A stretch of DNA of 64,000 nucleotides from contig JAICWX010000004.1 in assembly GCA_025934635.1 (NCBI GenBank), forward strand, positions 1 to 64,000. The letters run 5' to 3'. This stretch comes from Streptosporangiaceae bacterium (GTDB taxonomy: Bacteria; Actinomycetota; Actinomycetes; Streptosporangiales; Streptosporangiaceae). Below the pieces are notes generated by a model. The model was not told where the DNA came from. It saw only the letters and a list, made by a program, of their open reading frames with translations, and did not search any database. The translations under genes were made by a program, and so were the position numbers. The number at the start of each line of letters is the position of its first letter. The stretch's first letter is position 1. Below are positions 35,057 to 43,900 of the stretch, in pieces.

Positions 35057-35723
35057 TCATCGCTCTACGACGAACGGGATGGCGAGGTCGACGTCGGAGA
35101 CCGGGGCGGTGACGGGTCCGGTCGCGAGATAGGTGGTGCGCAGGCCGAGGTCTACGAGCGTGAGGATAAGACGCTTCCCCTCGTGTTCCTGTTCCTCCTC
35201 CCGCATCCAGGCGTCCAGTGACCCGCAGGCGAGGTCCCATTGCACCGCTTGATATCCAGCTGGCAGCGCGACGAACGCCTCCTGGTGCGCCGGCTCGGTT
35301 CGCAGCGTCGGCTCGGGACAGCGCTCCGCGAGCGGGTTTGCTTCCCCCGCGGGAACCGGCTTGCACCACTCGATCAGACCGGTCGCTGTCGGCGCCCGGG
35401 TGACTCCAGTAGATGCAGAAGGCCGCGCCTTCCCGGCCTTCGATCTTCGGGAGCGGGCGCTCGCGCAGGATCGCGATGAACTCCTTGCCGAACGCAAATT
35501 GCTCCTGCACGCTGACGTTCCGCTGCAGGCAGAGCAGGCTCCGCTCGGGTATCTCCCGGGTGGCAGCTTCGTACATGACAGACCTCTTTCCGCGCAGCCG
35601 GCTGACGAGGTAGTCGGCTAGCTCGCGCCGCGCATCGTGGGCCGCCTCGGCGTCGCGCCAGTGCGCAGCGATGCGTGCCGCCGCGTCGGCCGGATCGCAC
35701 GCGAGCAGCTTCTTAACCGGCAC
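35057..35723 (-). pseudogene. Frameshifted hypothetical gene
   Basis: Two overlapping frames make one plausible protein: residues ending FCIYWSHPGADSDR in the first frame continue as IEWCKPVPAGEANPL in the second, with LRTEPAHQEAFVALP and TGPVTAPVSDVDLAIPFVVE downstream. The switch falls near 35380-35400. Function not recognised. The GTG at 35723 abuts the truncated sugar-dehydrogenase fragment, so the 5' end may also be lost. A sequencing error could mimic this. Confidence 0.6.
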
Positions 35724-35732
35724 CAGCCGTCA

Positions 35733-36314
35733 ACGCGAGTTCCGGGCCGCCTGTACGTCGGCGTGGACGTCGGCCTCACCGACCACAACGACCACGGCCC
35801 CGCCAGTACGTCGCCCCACCTCTACGACATCCTGACGTTCCGCGCCAACGGCACGGACATGCGGGTCTTCGCGACAGGCATACGGCAGCCGTGGCAGTTC
35901 GCCTTCCAGCCGGGCTCGAACTCGCCGTTCGTCACCGACCTCGGCCAGGACTCTGGCGCCAAGAACCCGCCGGACTTCGTGCTCCACGTGCACCACGGCG
36001 ACAACTACGGCTTCCCGGCGTGCAACCGCACGGCGCCAAGCAAGTGCAGGGGCTTCACGAAGCCGTTCCGGACCTTCGGCCCGCACACCGACCTGATGGG
36101 CATCGCGGTCCAGGCCGGGACGCTCTACCTGACCTCTTTCGCGGGCCCGAAGGGCAAGGGACCGGGGGGTGAGGTGTTCACACTGCGCCTGAACGGCTCC
36201 GTGCTCAAGCCGCTGCTGAAGGACTTCATCGCGCCGGTCGTCGGCCTCGGCCTGCACCACGGGTACGTATATGTGGGCGAACTGACCGGGCAGGTGTTCC
36301 GGGTCAGGGTCTGA
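35733..36314 (+). pseudogene. 5'-truncated glucose/sorbosone-dehydrogenase-type beta-propeller fragment
   Basis: About 190 residues matching the C-terminal half of PQQ-type sugar dehydrogenase-like beta-propellers: RLYVGVDVGLTDHNDHG, RQPWQFAFQPGS, VTDLGQDSG, HHGDNYGFPACN, then blade repeats ending YVGELTGQVFRV. No signal peptide, N-terminal blades or convincing start codon. It begins right where the frameshifted gene on the other strand begins, pointing to a deletion junction near 35725. Confidence 0.65.
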
Positions 36315-36383
36315 CGCAAAGCAGGCCCTGAGCGATCACGCGGCCCCTGCGGATGGCATCCGGCCGTCCGGAGAGGCCGCAAC

Positions 36384-36812
36384 TCACCGTCTTCGTGCCA
36401 GCCTGCTCCGTAGCAAGAAAGCCGCGATGACTACCACCACGAGAATTATCAGCCACAAGAACACCGGAGGGCTGGTTCCCGGAACGGGCTTGTAACCGGC
36501 CGCGAGGCACTCGGGAGGAGCCGGGGCCCCGACGCTGAACCTGACGTCGTAGTGGGTCTTCCCGACCGTCAGGATCACGTGGTCTTCCCCGGAAGCGGCG
36601 TTCGGCGGGACCACAAGGGTCAGCGGCACGCTCGCCGATTCCCCGGGGAGGATTTCCACCGGGGAGATCTTCAGCCATGAGGTGGCATCCGCCGGATTGA
36701 CCGAGAACGTGACCTGCGTCGGGGAACTGCCTGCGTTCTTCACATGCAGGGCAGTCATCGGGTAGCTGTGCCCGGGAGAGGCTGAGCCCCGGATGCATAT
36801 CAGTGGGTCCAC
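36384..36812 (-). CDS. Small Ig-like, C-terminally membrane-anchored protein
   Basis: A 142-residue hypothetical protein. Residues 10-95 look like a beta-sandwich of the bacterial Ig-like/CARDB style (HVKNAGSSPTQVTFSVNP, ILPGESASVPLTLVVPP), and residues 115-135 form one membrane helix (FLWLIILVVVVIAAFLL) followed by RSRLARRR, giving an outside-in C-terminal anchor. There is no N-terminal signal peptide, so either the start is wrong or the gene has lost its front. GTG start with GAGGAAAC close upstream. Function unknown. Confidence 0.55.
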   Translation of the reverse strand: MDPLICIRGSASPGHSYPMTALHVKNAGSSPTQVTFSVNPADATSWLKISPVEILPGESASVPLTLVVPPNAASGEDHVILTVGKTHYDVRFSVGAPAPPECLAAGYKPVPGTSPPVFLWLIILVVVVIAAFLLRSRLARRR

Positions 36813-37003
36813 GTTTCCTCGCGGTCAGTTTCCGCCGGTTGCCCGGAACTCATCGTTTCAGACTGCACAGACCCCTTTCCGCAGGAGCTGCTGTCATGCG
36901 TCTGAGGGCAGCTAGAGTCGCAGCAGTCCCTGCGGACACGGCCTGAGCCTGGAGCTGCGCACTGGCAGCGATGGCTGCGCTGATGTCTAGGGTGGAGGTC
37001 ATC

Positions 37004-38026
37004 ATGACCGAAAGCGAAACGCCGCGCCGCCGTCTGGGGTCCGCCATCCGGCTGCCACGTCGTGATCTCGGTGACCGGCCGCGACGTCGCTGGCCGCGGC
37101 GCGTGGCCCGGGGCGCCGTCGGCATCGTTGCCGTGCTCACCGCCGCCAGCGTCGGCTACAACCTCGCGACCGGCCCGGCGCCCCGGCCCTCCGGCCTGCG
37201 GACACTCAGCGCGGGCGGGTTCGACACCCGGTACCGCACCTGGGGAGCCACCGGGTCGCCGGTCGTCCTGGTGCCGGGAGCCTTCGAGACAGCGGACACC
37301 TTCGCCGCGCTCGGCGCCGAATTGGGCACCGATCACCGGGTGTTCGCGATCGACCTCACCGGCACCGGCTACAGCACACCGAGCCCGCCCTACACCGCCG
37401 GCCACCTCGCCGATCAGTTGCTCGCGTTCCTGGCCGCGCAGGGACTGACCGGCGCGAACGCGCCCGTCCTGATCGGGCATTCCAGCGGTGCCGCGGTGGT
37501 GGGCAGGGCGGCGGCGCGCGGCAGCCGCGTCGCGGCCGGCGTCGTGTTCCTCGACGGTGACGCGAAGCCGCTGGGAATCCCGTCCGCACTGGGCTGGCTG
37601 CTGATCCCCCCGTACCGGACCACGATCCTGCGGCTGGGGCTGAGTTCCTCCTGGCTTATCCGGCGGATCTACGCTGCCCAGTGCGGGCCGGTTTGCCCGC
37701 CGCTGACCGCGGCAGGTGTCGAGACGTGGCGCCGGCCGCTGCAGCAGCCGGGTTTCGAGTCAGCCGTCACGTACACCATGCGGCACGGAATTCCCGCCAT
37801 GACCGCCGCCGAATTCAGCCAGCTACGCTCGGCCGCCGTACCCAAGCGGGTGATAGTCGGCGTCAACGATCCCCAGCTCTCCGCGACCGGAGCTGCTCAG
37901 GCCGCGGCGGACATCGGCGCGCCCCCGCCGGTGACCGTCCCCGGCCGCCACCTGACGATGATCTCCTCACCGCGGCAGGTCGCCGCCGCCATCGACACGT
38001 TCGTCCGGTCCATCAGTCACCCGTGA
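37004..38026 (+). CDS. Membrane-anchored or secreted alpha/beta hydrolase
   Basis: A 340-residue hydrolase. An Arg-rich head and a membrane helix (about 40-60, GAVGIVAVLTAASVGYNLA) precede the alpha/beta-hydrolase domain: VVLVPGAFETADTF, nucleophile elbow GHSSGAA (GxSxG), VFLDGDAKPLG, IVGVNDPQLSATG and a C-terminal PGRHLTMISSP with the catalytic His. ATG 37004 has GGAGG 5 nt upstream; a longer frame from 36971 lacks this. Its last 80 nt are duplicated perfectly at 38782, and a decayed copy of its last third lies at 42551. Confidence 0.85.
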   Translation: MTESETPRRRLGSAIRLPRRDLGDRPRRRWPRRVARGAVGIVAVLTAASVGYNLATGPAPRPSGLRTLSAGGFDTRYRTWGATGSPVVLVPGAFETADTFAALGAELGTDHRVFAIDLTGTGYSTPSPPYTAGHLADQLLAFLAAQGLTGANAPVLIGHSSGAAVVGRAAARGSRVAAGVVFLDGDAKPLGIPSALGWLLIPPYRTTILRLGLSSSWLIRRIYAAQCGPVCPPLTAAGVETWRRPLQQPGFESAVTYTMRHGIPAMTAAEFSQLRSAAVPKRVIVGVNDPQLSATGAAQAAADIGAPPPVTVPGRHLTMISSPRQVAAAIDTFVRSISHP

Positions 38027-38031
38027 AAGAC
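37947..38031. repeat. 85-bp direct repeat, copy A
   Basis: Identical over 85 bp to 38782-38866. This copy is the 3' end of the alpha/beta hydrolase gene plus 5 nt past its stop codon. Confidence 0.95.
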
Positions 38032-38215
38032 CCGACTTGGCTCAAGTTAGTGCACACCTCGCTAGCGGTGGATTTGTTCGAGTGGTCAGCGAACTCAATC
38101 TCAGCCGGAACGCAGGCCTCGCCGAGTCGGCTGGAGTCGCTGATCTAGACCGGGGGGATAGGTTCGAGGGCATCAACGCACAGTCTCCGGTCGAACCGAG
38201 CGGAAGGTAGCTGCT

Positions 38216-38662
38216 GTGGCCCAGAAGTTCAGTCGTTCCGAGTTGGTCTCCCGTCTCGTTCGCGCCGGCGAACTGGAAGTGTCAGGTGAAGACCAAGCCG
38301 AGGTTGATACCTATTTCGACCGGAAGAATTTTCGCTTTCACGGTCCCGACGGCTTCGAATCCGATTACGCGGGGCTTACCGCATACTTTGCGTCGATCCG
38401 CGCCGCCTTCGATGAGCGCAAGATCACCCGCGGAATCATCGTGGCCGAGGGTAACACCATGGCCTGCCAGACGTGGATCGAGGGCACATTCGTGCGCGAG
38501 TTCACCCAATCGCCGGCTGGCCCGCTTCCCCCGACGGGCACGAGGGTCGTATGGGACCTGATCAACATCTTCCGGTTCGATGATGACGGGCGGCTGATCG
38601 AGGAATTCGTGCGCACCGATTACCGCAGCTTCCTCCGGCAGCTCGGCGCCGAGGGCCGGTGA
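38216..38662 (+). CDS. SnoaL-like / NTF2-fold protein
   Basis: A 148-residue protein of the SnoaL/NTF2 alpha+beta barrel type, seen in polyketide cyclases, ester cyclases and many unassigned small-molecule enzymes. Typical parts: VDTYFDRKNFRFHGPDGF, YAGLTAYFASIRAAF, and the paired strands VVWDLINIFRFDDDGRLIEEF. GTG start with GGAAGG 9 nt upstream. It sits between the two copies of the 85-bp repeat. Substrate unknown. Confidence 0.75.
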   Translation: MAQKFSRSELVSRLVRAGELEVSGEDQAEVDTYFDRKNFRFHGPDGFESDYAGLTAYFASIRAAFDERKITRGIIVAEGNTMACQTWIEGTFVREFTQSPAGPLPPTGTRVVWDLINIFRFDDDGRLIEEFVRTDYRSFLRQLGAEGR

Positions 38663-38781
38663 CGAGCGCGGGTCCCTCGTTATAAACGATCGCTAGTGCG
38701 CACATCCACCGGCCCATCGCGACGAAGCCGCATGTCAGCAAACCGCGCTCAGCCAGGACCTGCCATGGTGAGCCAAGTCGG

Positions 38782-38866
38782 GCCACCTGACGATGATCTC
38801 CTCACCGCGGCAGGTCGCCGCCGCCATCGACACGTTCGTCCGGTCCATCAGTCACCCGTGAAAGAC
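38782..38866. repeat. 85-bp direct repeat, copy B
   Basis: Perfect copy of 37947-38031, now an orphan hydrolase 3' end between the SnoaL-like gene and the end of the LysR gene. Confidence 0.95.
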
Positions 38867-38893
38867 ACCCAGGCGGCAACTGGGCGGCCGCGG

Positions 38894-39844
38894 TCATCCG
38901 CGGGCCAGCGCGGTGCCCTTGGCGACCGCGAGGAGGCGCGCGGCCTCGGGCGGCAGCGGGTCGAGGTCGGGGCGCCAGACGGCGGTGAGCTGCCTTATCA
39001 GCGGCGGCCCGGCGACCTCGATGGCGACCAGCCGGCCGAGCACGAGGTCGTCACGGACGGCCAGCCGGCTGAGCACGCCCGGTCCGACGCCCTCCGCGAT
39101 CGCCGAGCGAACCGCCGCGCTCGTACCGAGTTCCATCGCGATCTGCGCGCTGAGCGGCGGATCCTGGGCGGCCAGGTGGTCGGTCAGGGTGACCCTGGTG
39201 CCGCTGCCGGCCTCCCGCATGACCATCGGCATCGCGGCGATCTCGGTCAGTGACAGCGGCCCCCGGCGGCGCGCCCACGGATGGCCCGGCGCGGTGACCA
39301 CGAGCATCTCGTCGTCGCGCAGGTGCGTCGTGACCAGGTCAGCAGGCAGGTGCGGGGTCTCGATGAAGCCGAGCCGCACCTTAACGTCCCTGACGAGCTC
39401 GATGACCCGGGTGGAGTTGGCGACGGTGAGTTCCACGACGGTCGGCGTGTCCCCGGCTGCCTGCCCGGCGCTGGCCTGCTCGATGCCGCGCAGCTCGACG
39501 AGCCAGTGCGGCACGAGGTGCTCGGCGATGGTCTGGCTGGCGGCGATCGCCAGCCGGTGCGACACGCCGGACCTGATCGACCGCAGCCCGGCCTCAAGCC
39601 GGTCGGCGGCGTCGAGTACGTCCTCGGCCCAGCCGACGACGAGGCGTCCCTGCTCGGTGAGGTGGGATCCGCCCGGTGAGCGGGCGAGCAGGGTGACGTT
39701 CGTCGCCCGCTCCAGCGTCCGCATCCGCGCGGACAGCGCCTGCTGCGAGACGCCGAGCATCGCGGCGGCGGCGGCGATGGAACCGCGCCTGCCCACCTCG
39801 CGCAGCGCCCGCAGCGCGCCCAGATCGTGCACCGCCTCGCTCAT
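38894..39844 (-). CDS. LysR family transcriptional regulator
   Basis: A 316-residue LysR regulator. N-terminal HTH (ALRALREVGRRGSIAAAAAM, GVSQQALSARMRTLE at about 8-45), then the periplasmic-binding-like effector domain (about 90-300; MVMREAGSGTRVTLTDHL). ATG 39844 follows GGGAGG, and is preferred over an upstream start at 39889. It diverges from the YeiH-like exporter gene with a shared inverted repeat between them; the same LysR-YeiH pairing is widespread in bacteria, so it probably activates the exporter. Confidence 0.9.
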   Translation of the reverse strand: MSEAVHDLGALRALREVGRRGSIAAAAAMLGVSQQALSARMRTLERATNVTLLARSPGGSHLTEQGRLVVGWAEDVLDAADRLEAGLRSIRSGVSHRLAIAASQTIAEHLVPHWLVELRGIEQASAGQAAGDTPTVVELTVANSTRVIELVRDVKVRLGFIETPHLPADLVTTHLRDDEMLVVTAPGHPWARRRGPLSLTEIAAMPMVMREAGSGTRVTLTDHLAAQDPPLSAQIAMELGTSAAVRSAIAEGVGPGVLSRLAVRDDLVLGRLVAIEVAGPPLIRQLTAVWRPDLDPLPPEAARLLAVAKGTALARG

Positions 39845-39882
39845 CGTCCCGCGCCTCCCCTGCCCGATCGCGGCTGCCGCCA

Positions 39883-39903
39883 GGTACAACGTTAGCTTGT
39901 ACC
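39883..39903. promoter_or_regulatory. Inverted repeat GGTACAA-N7-TTGTACC, probable LysR site
   Basis: Perfect 7-bp arms and a 7-bp spacer in the 115-bp gap between the divergent LysR and YeiH genes. Symmetry, length and position suit a LysR recognition site, although the classic T-N11-A core is not obvious. Confidence 0.55.
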
Positions 39904-39959
39904 CTCACAAGGCGGCCCTCATTCCCGCAGGCCAGGATCTTGGCGACGCTGGAATGGTT

Positions 39960-41147
39960 ATGACCGCCCTGCATGATTCCCCCGCCTCGGCGACCCTCGA
40001 GCGCCGGACGCGGGACACCGAGAGCCTCCAGCGGGGCCCTTCGCATCCCGCTGACGCCTCCCGCCCGCGCCGTGCCGCCCGCCGCGCCCAGGCCATCGCG
40101 CCCGGGCTCGCGCTGGCACTCGCTGTCGCGGCAGCAGCGACGGTCGTGGGACAGTACGTGCCGCTGATCGGCAGCGCGGTTCCCGGAGCGGTCATCGGCG
40201 CCGTCATCGCGATCGTCGTCAAGCCGGGCGCGCGCTTCGCGCCCGGGGTGAAGTGGGCGAGCACCTTCGTCTTGCAGTGCTCGGTGGTCCTGCTCGGCGC
40301 GCAGCTCTCGATCACCGAGGCGGCCAGGGTCGGCGTGTCCTCACTGCCGGTCATGCTCGGCACGCTCGCCATCTGCCTCGCCGCGGCCTGGCTGTACGGG
40401 CGCCTGCTCGGCGTCCCCGGCGACCTGCGCACGCTGATCGGCGTGGGCACGGGCATCTGCGGCGGATCGGCGATCGCCGCGGCTTCCCCGGTGATCGAGG
40501 CCGCGTCGGCCGACGTCGCCTACGCGATCTCCACGATCTTCCTGTTCAACATCGCGGCTGTCCTGGCCTTCCCGCTCCTCGGGCACGTGCTTGGCATGAG
40601 CCAGCAGTCATTCGGCCTGTTCGCAGGCACGGCGGTCAACGACACGTCGTCCGTGGTGGCGACGGCGGCCACCTACGGCACCGCCGCGACCAGCCACGCG
40701 GTCGTGGTGAAGCTAGTCCGGACGCTCATGATCATCCCGATCTGCCTGGGCCTCGCCGCGCTGACCGCGCGCAGGCAGCAGCGCCTCGCCAGCGCGGCCG
40801 CCCCAGCCGCCGCGGCCCGCGACGGCGCTGCCGCGGGCCGCCCCGCCTCTCCGGCCGCTGCCCGCATGTCACCGCGCCGCGCCGTCAAGCTCGTGCCCTG
40901 GTTCCTGATCGGCTTCGTCCTGGTGGCCGCCGTCAACTCCGGCGGCATCATCCCGGCCGGCGCGCACTCCCCCCTCGAGCACGCGTCGGTGTTCCTCGTC
41001 GCCGTCGCGCTGTCCGCGATCGGCCTGTCCACCAACGTGGCCGCGCTCCGCAAGGCCGGTGCCCGCCCCCTGGTCCTCGGCGCCCTGCTCTGGGTCACGG
41101 TCGCAGCAGCCAGCCTGGGCCTCCAGGCCCTCACCGGCACCCTGTAA
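39960..41147 (+). CDS. YeiH/YadS-type putative sulfate exporter family protein
   Basis: A 395-residue membrane protein with about ten helices. Family marks: GTGICGGSAIAAASPVIEA, FAGTAVNDTSSVVATAATYG and KLVRTLMIIPICLGLA, then PWFLIGFVLVAAVNSGG. Members are annotated as sulfate/sulfite-type exporters, often under a LysR regulator as here. Two near ATGs (39954 and 39960) are possible; neither has a strong Shine-Dalgarno. Residues 270-300 form an Ala-rich cytoplasmic loop. Confidence 0.9.
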   Translation: MTALHDSPASATLERRTRDTESLQRGPSHPADASRPRRAARRAQAIAPGLALALAVAAAATVVGQYVPLIGSAVPGAVIGAVIAIVVKPGARFAPGVKWASTFVLQCSVVLLGAQLSITEAARVGVSSLPVMLGTLAICLAAAWLYGRLLGVPGDLRTLIGVGTGICGGSAIAAASPVIEAASADVAYAISTIFLFNIAAVLAFPLLGHVLGMSQQSFGLFAGTAVNDTSSVVATAATYGTAATSHAVVVKLVRTLMIIPICLGLAALTARRQQRLASAAAPAAAARDGAAAGRPASPAAARMSPRRAVKLVPWFLIGFVLVAAVNSGGIIPAGAHSPLEHASVFLVAVALSAIGLSTNVAALRKAGARPLVLGALLWVTVAAASLGLQALTGTL

Positions 41148-41159
41148 CCTCCGTGGATC

Positions 41160-42272
41160 TCAAGCGGCGTGTGTCCGGATGTCGTTCGCCACGCCAGCCA
41201 GCTTGTCCGCATAGTGCGGATCGTGCGCCCACGTGCCAGCGAGTCCCTGGAGCGTTGGTGCCGCGCCGCGCAGCCGATCTGGCAGCGTGCGGAACGACAA
41301 GGCCTCCTTGATCAGCTGGTTCTGGTCCTGATTGCCGGCGTTGGCGGGGAGTGCGTAGGCGAGCAGGCGACCGGTGTGGGCGTCCACCGCGGTCTTCAGG
41401 TCGGGGAACGACAGGCCTACCCCCGGCTTCCCGGTGACCCCGATGCCGGCCAGGTTCCGGCGCGGCCGCTGGGACCAGAATGACGTGAGATGACCGGTCT
41501 CCTCGACCATCTGGGCCACCACGAGCAGAGGGTCGAGACCGACCGCCGTTGCTGTCGCATAGTAGTCAGCGACGAGGGAGCGGACGTCAGCGTTGCTGTA
41601 TCCGCCGTGCGCTCGCGCGAGCAGGTAGCTCTCAGCTTGCGCCGCTGGCGCGCGGGAGGGTGCGAGAAGGCGCGTGCCCGCCGTTACCTGGCCAGGCGTC
41701 GTCACCGTTCGCTGGCTCCCGGTGCCGCCCTTCGATGACGGTTGGACGGTCAGGCCGAAGAAGCGGCGCAATGCATTGTGTTCGGCTTGGGCGAGTTGAT
41801 TGACGTGGGCCTTGAGCCACTGATGCTCCGCCGGGTTCGTGACGAAGCCGTGTTCCACGAGCACCTCAGGCCCCGGCGTCTGGACAATGCCGAAGCCGTA
41901 ATAGAACTCCATGTCCCCGGTGTTATTGTCTGGCCGCCGGCGGGGATGACCGGGGAGCTTCTCGATTTCTTCCGCGATTAGCTGAGCCAGGCGGCGGTTG
42001 ACCTCCAGACGCGGATAGCCGACCGAGTAGCCGCCCGCCGACGGGTTAGCAGCCCCGTCAGCATGCAGGTAGAGCGCGCCGTCGACATCGACGTGGGGGT
42101 CGATATGGCCAGGTACCGGAATGCCGTGGAAGTCCGGGTCCTGATTCAGCAGGCTGACAAGTGCGTGCTGAATATCCGCGACGAGTTCGGCCTCGCCGGG
42201 CGCACCCGTCTGTGTCTCGAACCCGGGCTGCAGCGGTCGTTGATGACCGGCCTGCACCAGTATGCGCTTCAT
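41160..42272 (-). CDS. Peptidoglycan hydrolase: amidase_3-like plus glucosaminidase domains
   Basis: A 370-residue protein. The N-terminal half resembles N-acetylmuramoyl-L-alanine amidases (MKRILVQAGHQ with metal His, DVDGALYLHADGAANPSAGG, EVLVEHGFVTNPAEHQWL). After a linker, residues about 225-365 look like a glucosaminidase (LVVAQMVEETGHLTSFWSQ, GIGVTGKPGVGLSF). It would cut both sugar and peptide bonds of peptidoglycan. There is no signal peptide, so it may be a phage-type endolysin or leave by another route. It borders the decayed tRNA-Val zone. Confidence 0.8.
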   Translation of the reverse strand: MKRILVQAGHQRPLQPGFETQTGAPGEAELVADIQHALVSLLNQDPDFHGIPVPGHIDPHVDVDGALYLHADGAANPSAGGYSVGYPRLEVNRRLAQLIAEEIEKLPGHPRRRPDNNTGDMEFYYGFGIVQTPGPEVLVEHGFVTNPAEHQWLKAHVNQLAQAEHNALRRFFGLTVQPSSKGGTGSQRTVTTPGQVTAGTRLLAPSRAPAAQAESYLLARAHGGYSNADVRSLVADYYATATAVGLDPLLVVAQMVEETGHLTSFWSQRPRRNLAGIGVTGKPGVGLSFPDLKTAVDAHTGRLLAYALPANAGNQDQNQLIKEALSFRTLPDRLRGAAPTLQGLAGTWAHDPHYADKLAGVANDIRTHAA

Positions 42273-42367
42273 CGTGCCCCCTGAAAGAGATGCGGTTACC
42301 CGTCATCTACTCAGAGGCAAAGGCGCGATCCCCAGATACACCAAGGCCAGTTCCCTAGCCGACGTCC

Positions 42368-42545
42368 CTAGTGCCGTTGCCGGCTAGTCCGGGCTGCCGC
42401 CGCCACCGGTAGCAGGCAGAACGAGACGATGGCCAGGACTGCGGACGGGCCGACGAGCAGGAAGAGCGCACGGAAGCCGGACCTGGCCGCGATCGGCAGC
42501 CCGAGCGGCGGCCGACGATGAACGCCGCGGAGAAGACCAGCACCG
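42368..42545 (-). pseudogene. MFS transporter C-terminal remnant, frameshifted
   Basis: About 55 residues of a transporter C-terminus split between two frames: VLVFSAAFIVGRR in one, then GLPIAARSGFRALFLLVGP and AVLAIVSFCLLPVA in the other. Two membrane helices, no start. Abuts the hydrolase-tail remnant. Confidence 0.5.
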
Positions 42546-42550
42546 CAGGC

Positions 42551-42752
42551 ACAGTCGGCTACACTCTGCCGCCGTGCCCAAGCGAGTGATATTCGGCGTC
42601 GACGACCCCCGCTCTCTGCGGCCGGAGCCGCCCCAGCCGCAGCGCGCATCGGCGCGCCCCCGCCGACGGCCGTCCCCGGCCGGCACTCGACGATGATCTC
42701 CTCAACGCTGAAGGTCGCCGCCGCCATCCGCGCGTTCATCCGCTCCAGGTGA
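42551..42752 (+). pseudogene. Decayed copy of an alpha/beta hydrolase 3' end
   Basis: Nucleotide-level relative of 37825-38026, sharing AAGCG.GTGATA.TCGGCGTC and GACGATGATCTCCTCA and ending in TGA, but with indels that break the frame. A third copy of the same hydrolase tail. Confidence 0.7.
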
Positions 42753-42799
42753 GCATTCCCGACGACGCCGACCCGGCGTCTTTCCCGGCCGCCGGGCGC

Positions 42800-43554
42800 A
42801 CGTCCCAGCCCGGCTCCGAGGTCTTCGACCGGGTGTTCGCGCTGGCGGCCGGCTCTCCCGGGATCGCACGGCGCAGGCGCACCCGGACCTTCCCGAGGTC
42901 GAACCGCACTCCTTCGTCTCCTCCGCCTGCTCCGGTACATCGCCCGGGCGCTAGGCATATCCCGCGGTCAGGACCTCGCCGACCTAGGCTGCGGACGCGG
43001 CGGGCCCGGGCTGTGGCTGGCCCGCGAGCTGGACGTGAGGCTGACTGGCGTGGACTTCTCCCCGGTCGCGGTCGAGGCGGCCGCCCGGCGGGCCGCGCGG
43101 TTCGGCCGGGCCAGCGTGGCCCGGTTCAGCGTGGGCGAGCTGACCGACACCGGCCTCCCGGCCGCCAGTGCCGACGCGGTGGTGAGCGTGGACGCCTTCC
43201 AGTTTGCCGCCGACCCGGGCCTAGGCCGCCGCCGAGGTGCTGCGAATCCTCCGGCCGGACGGGCGGTTCGTGCTGACAGGCTGGCAGCCGGCCACGCCGG
43301 GCGACACCCGGCCACCGGCTCGGCTGCGCATCGACTGGGTTCCGGTGCTGCGGGAAGCTGGGCTCGCCGATGTCCGGGAGGCGGCGAGTGCCACCTGGCA
43401 CGAGGCCTACACCAGGGTGTTCCGGACCGCCCTGGAGCTTGGCGACCACGGTGACGACACCATACTGGCCGAACTCCAGGACGAGGCCAGGGAGCAGCTA
43501 CCAACGGCCGACCTGGTGCGGCGGGTCGTCGTCACCGCGACAGCGCCCCGCTAG
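42800..43554 (+). pseudogene. SAM-dependent methyltransferase pseudogene
   Basis: A class I methyltransferase spread over at least three frames. Parts in order: EVFDRVFALAAGSPGIAR (about 42820-42875), then DLADLGCGRGGPGLWLARELDV with the SAM-binding GCGRG loop (about 42976-43040), TGVDFSPVAVEAAARRAARF, and after a shift near 43225, EVLRILRPDGRFVLTGWQP to the end at 43554. The frameshifts near 42870-42960 and 43225 make an active product unlikely unless they are sequencing errors. Confidence 0.7.
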
Positions 43555-43900
43555 GCAAATGCCCTGAATCAGCGAGGCCATACGGTCGCTGACCCCTCTT
43601 GTGCCACAGAGTCACACACCTCAAACTGACCCACGATGCGGGTGGGAGCGCCTGTACTCCCGCTGGCGCTCCATGGCCTCGGCTGTCTTGCAGAATCCGC
43701 CATGGCCCGGTTTGCGCGCACACATCGTCTGCTTTCGCGGCATCCACTTGCCGCACAAATCCTGCCTCATATCTCTCATTGTAAATTCCGGTTTTCCAGA
43801 ACTTCGGTAGCAACACGCCGAGGGCAAGCGACCGGCCCTTCGCCGACCCAGATAACCGCTCGCGTCTTGCACCAGCAAGGAGACGGGTATTTGAAAATAG
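43555..43900. other. Lower-GC intergenic stretch around the small Cys-rich gene
   Basis: Apart from the 52-residue gene (43621-43779) I see no gene. Base composition is visibly lower in GC than the flanks, which fits recently acquired DNA. Confidence 0.4.
43621..43779 (-). CDS. Small Cys-rich phage/mobile-element-type protein
   Basis: A 52-residue protein with four Cys/His-rich anchors: CGKWMPRKQTMCARKPGH, then GGFCKTAEAMERQREYRR. Small proteins with the pattern Cys-x-x-x-MPR-x-x-T-x-Cys-A, GH and a TAEAM helix are common in actinobacteriophage and integrated elements; probably a zinc-binding knuckle. GGAA lies upstream of ATG 43779; the inner ATG at 43770 is possible. It lies 122 nt from tRNA-Val and may be the last trace of an inserted element. 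Confidence 0.5.
   Translation of the reverse strand: MRDMRQDLCGKWMPRKQTMCARKPGHGGFCKTAEAMERQREYRRSHPHRGSV

Noticed and set aside
36384..36812. Lipoprotein or secreted protein call for the small Ig-like protein
   Set aside because: No signal peptide or lipobox at the N-terminus of the visible gene.
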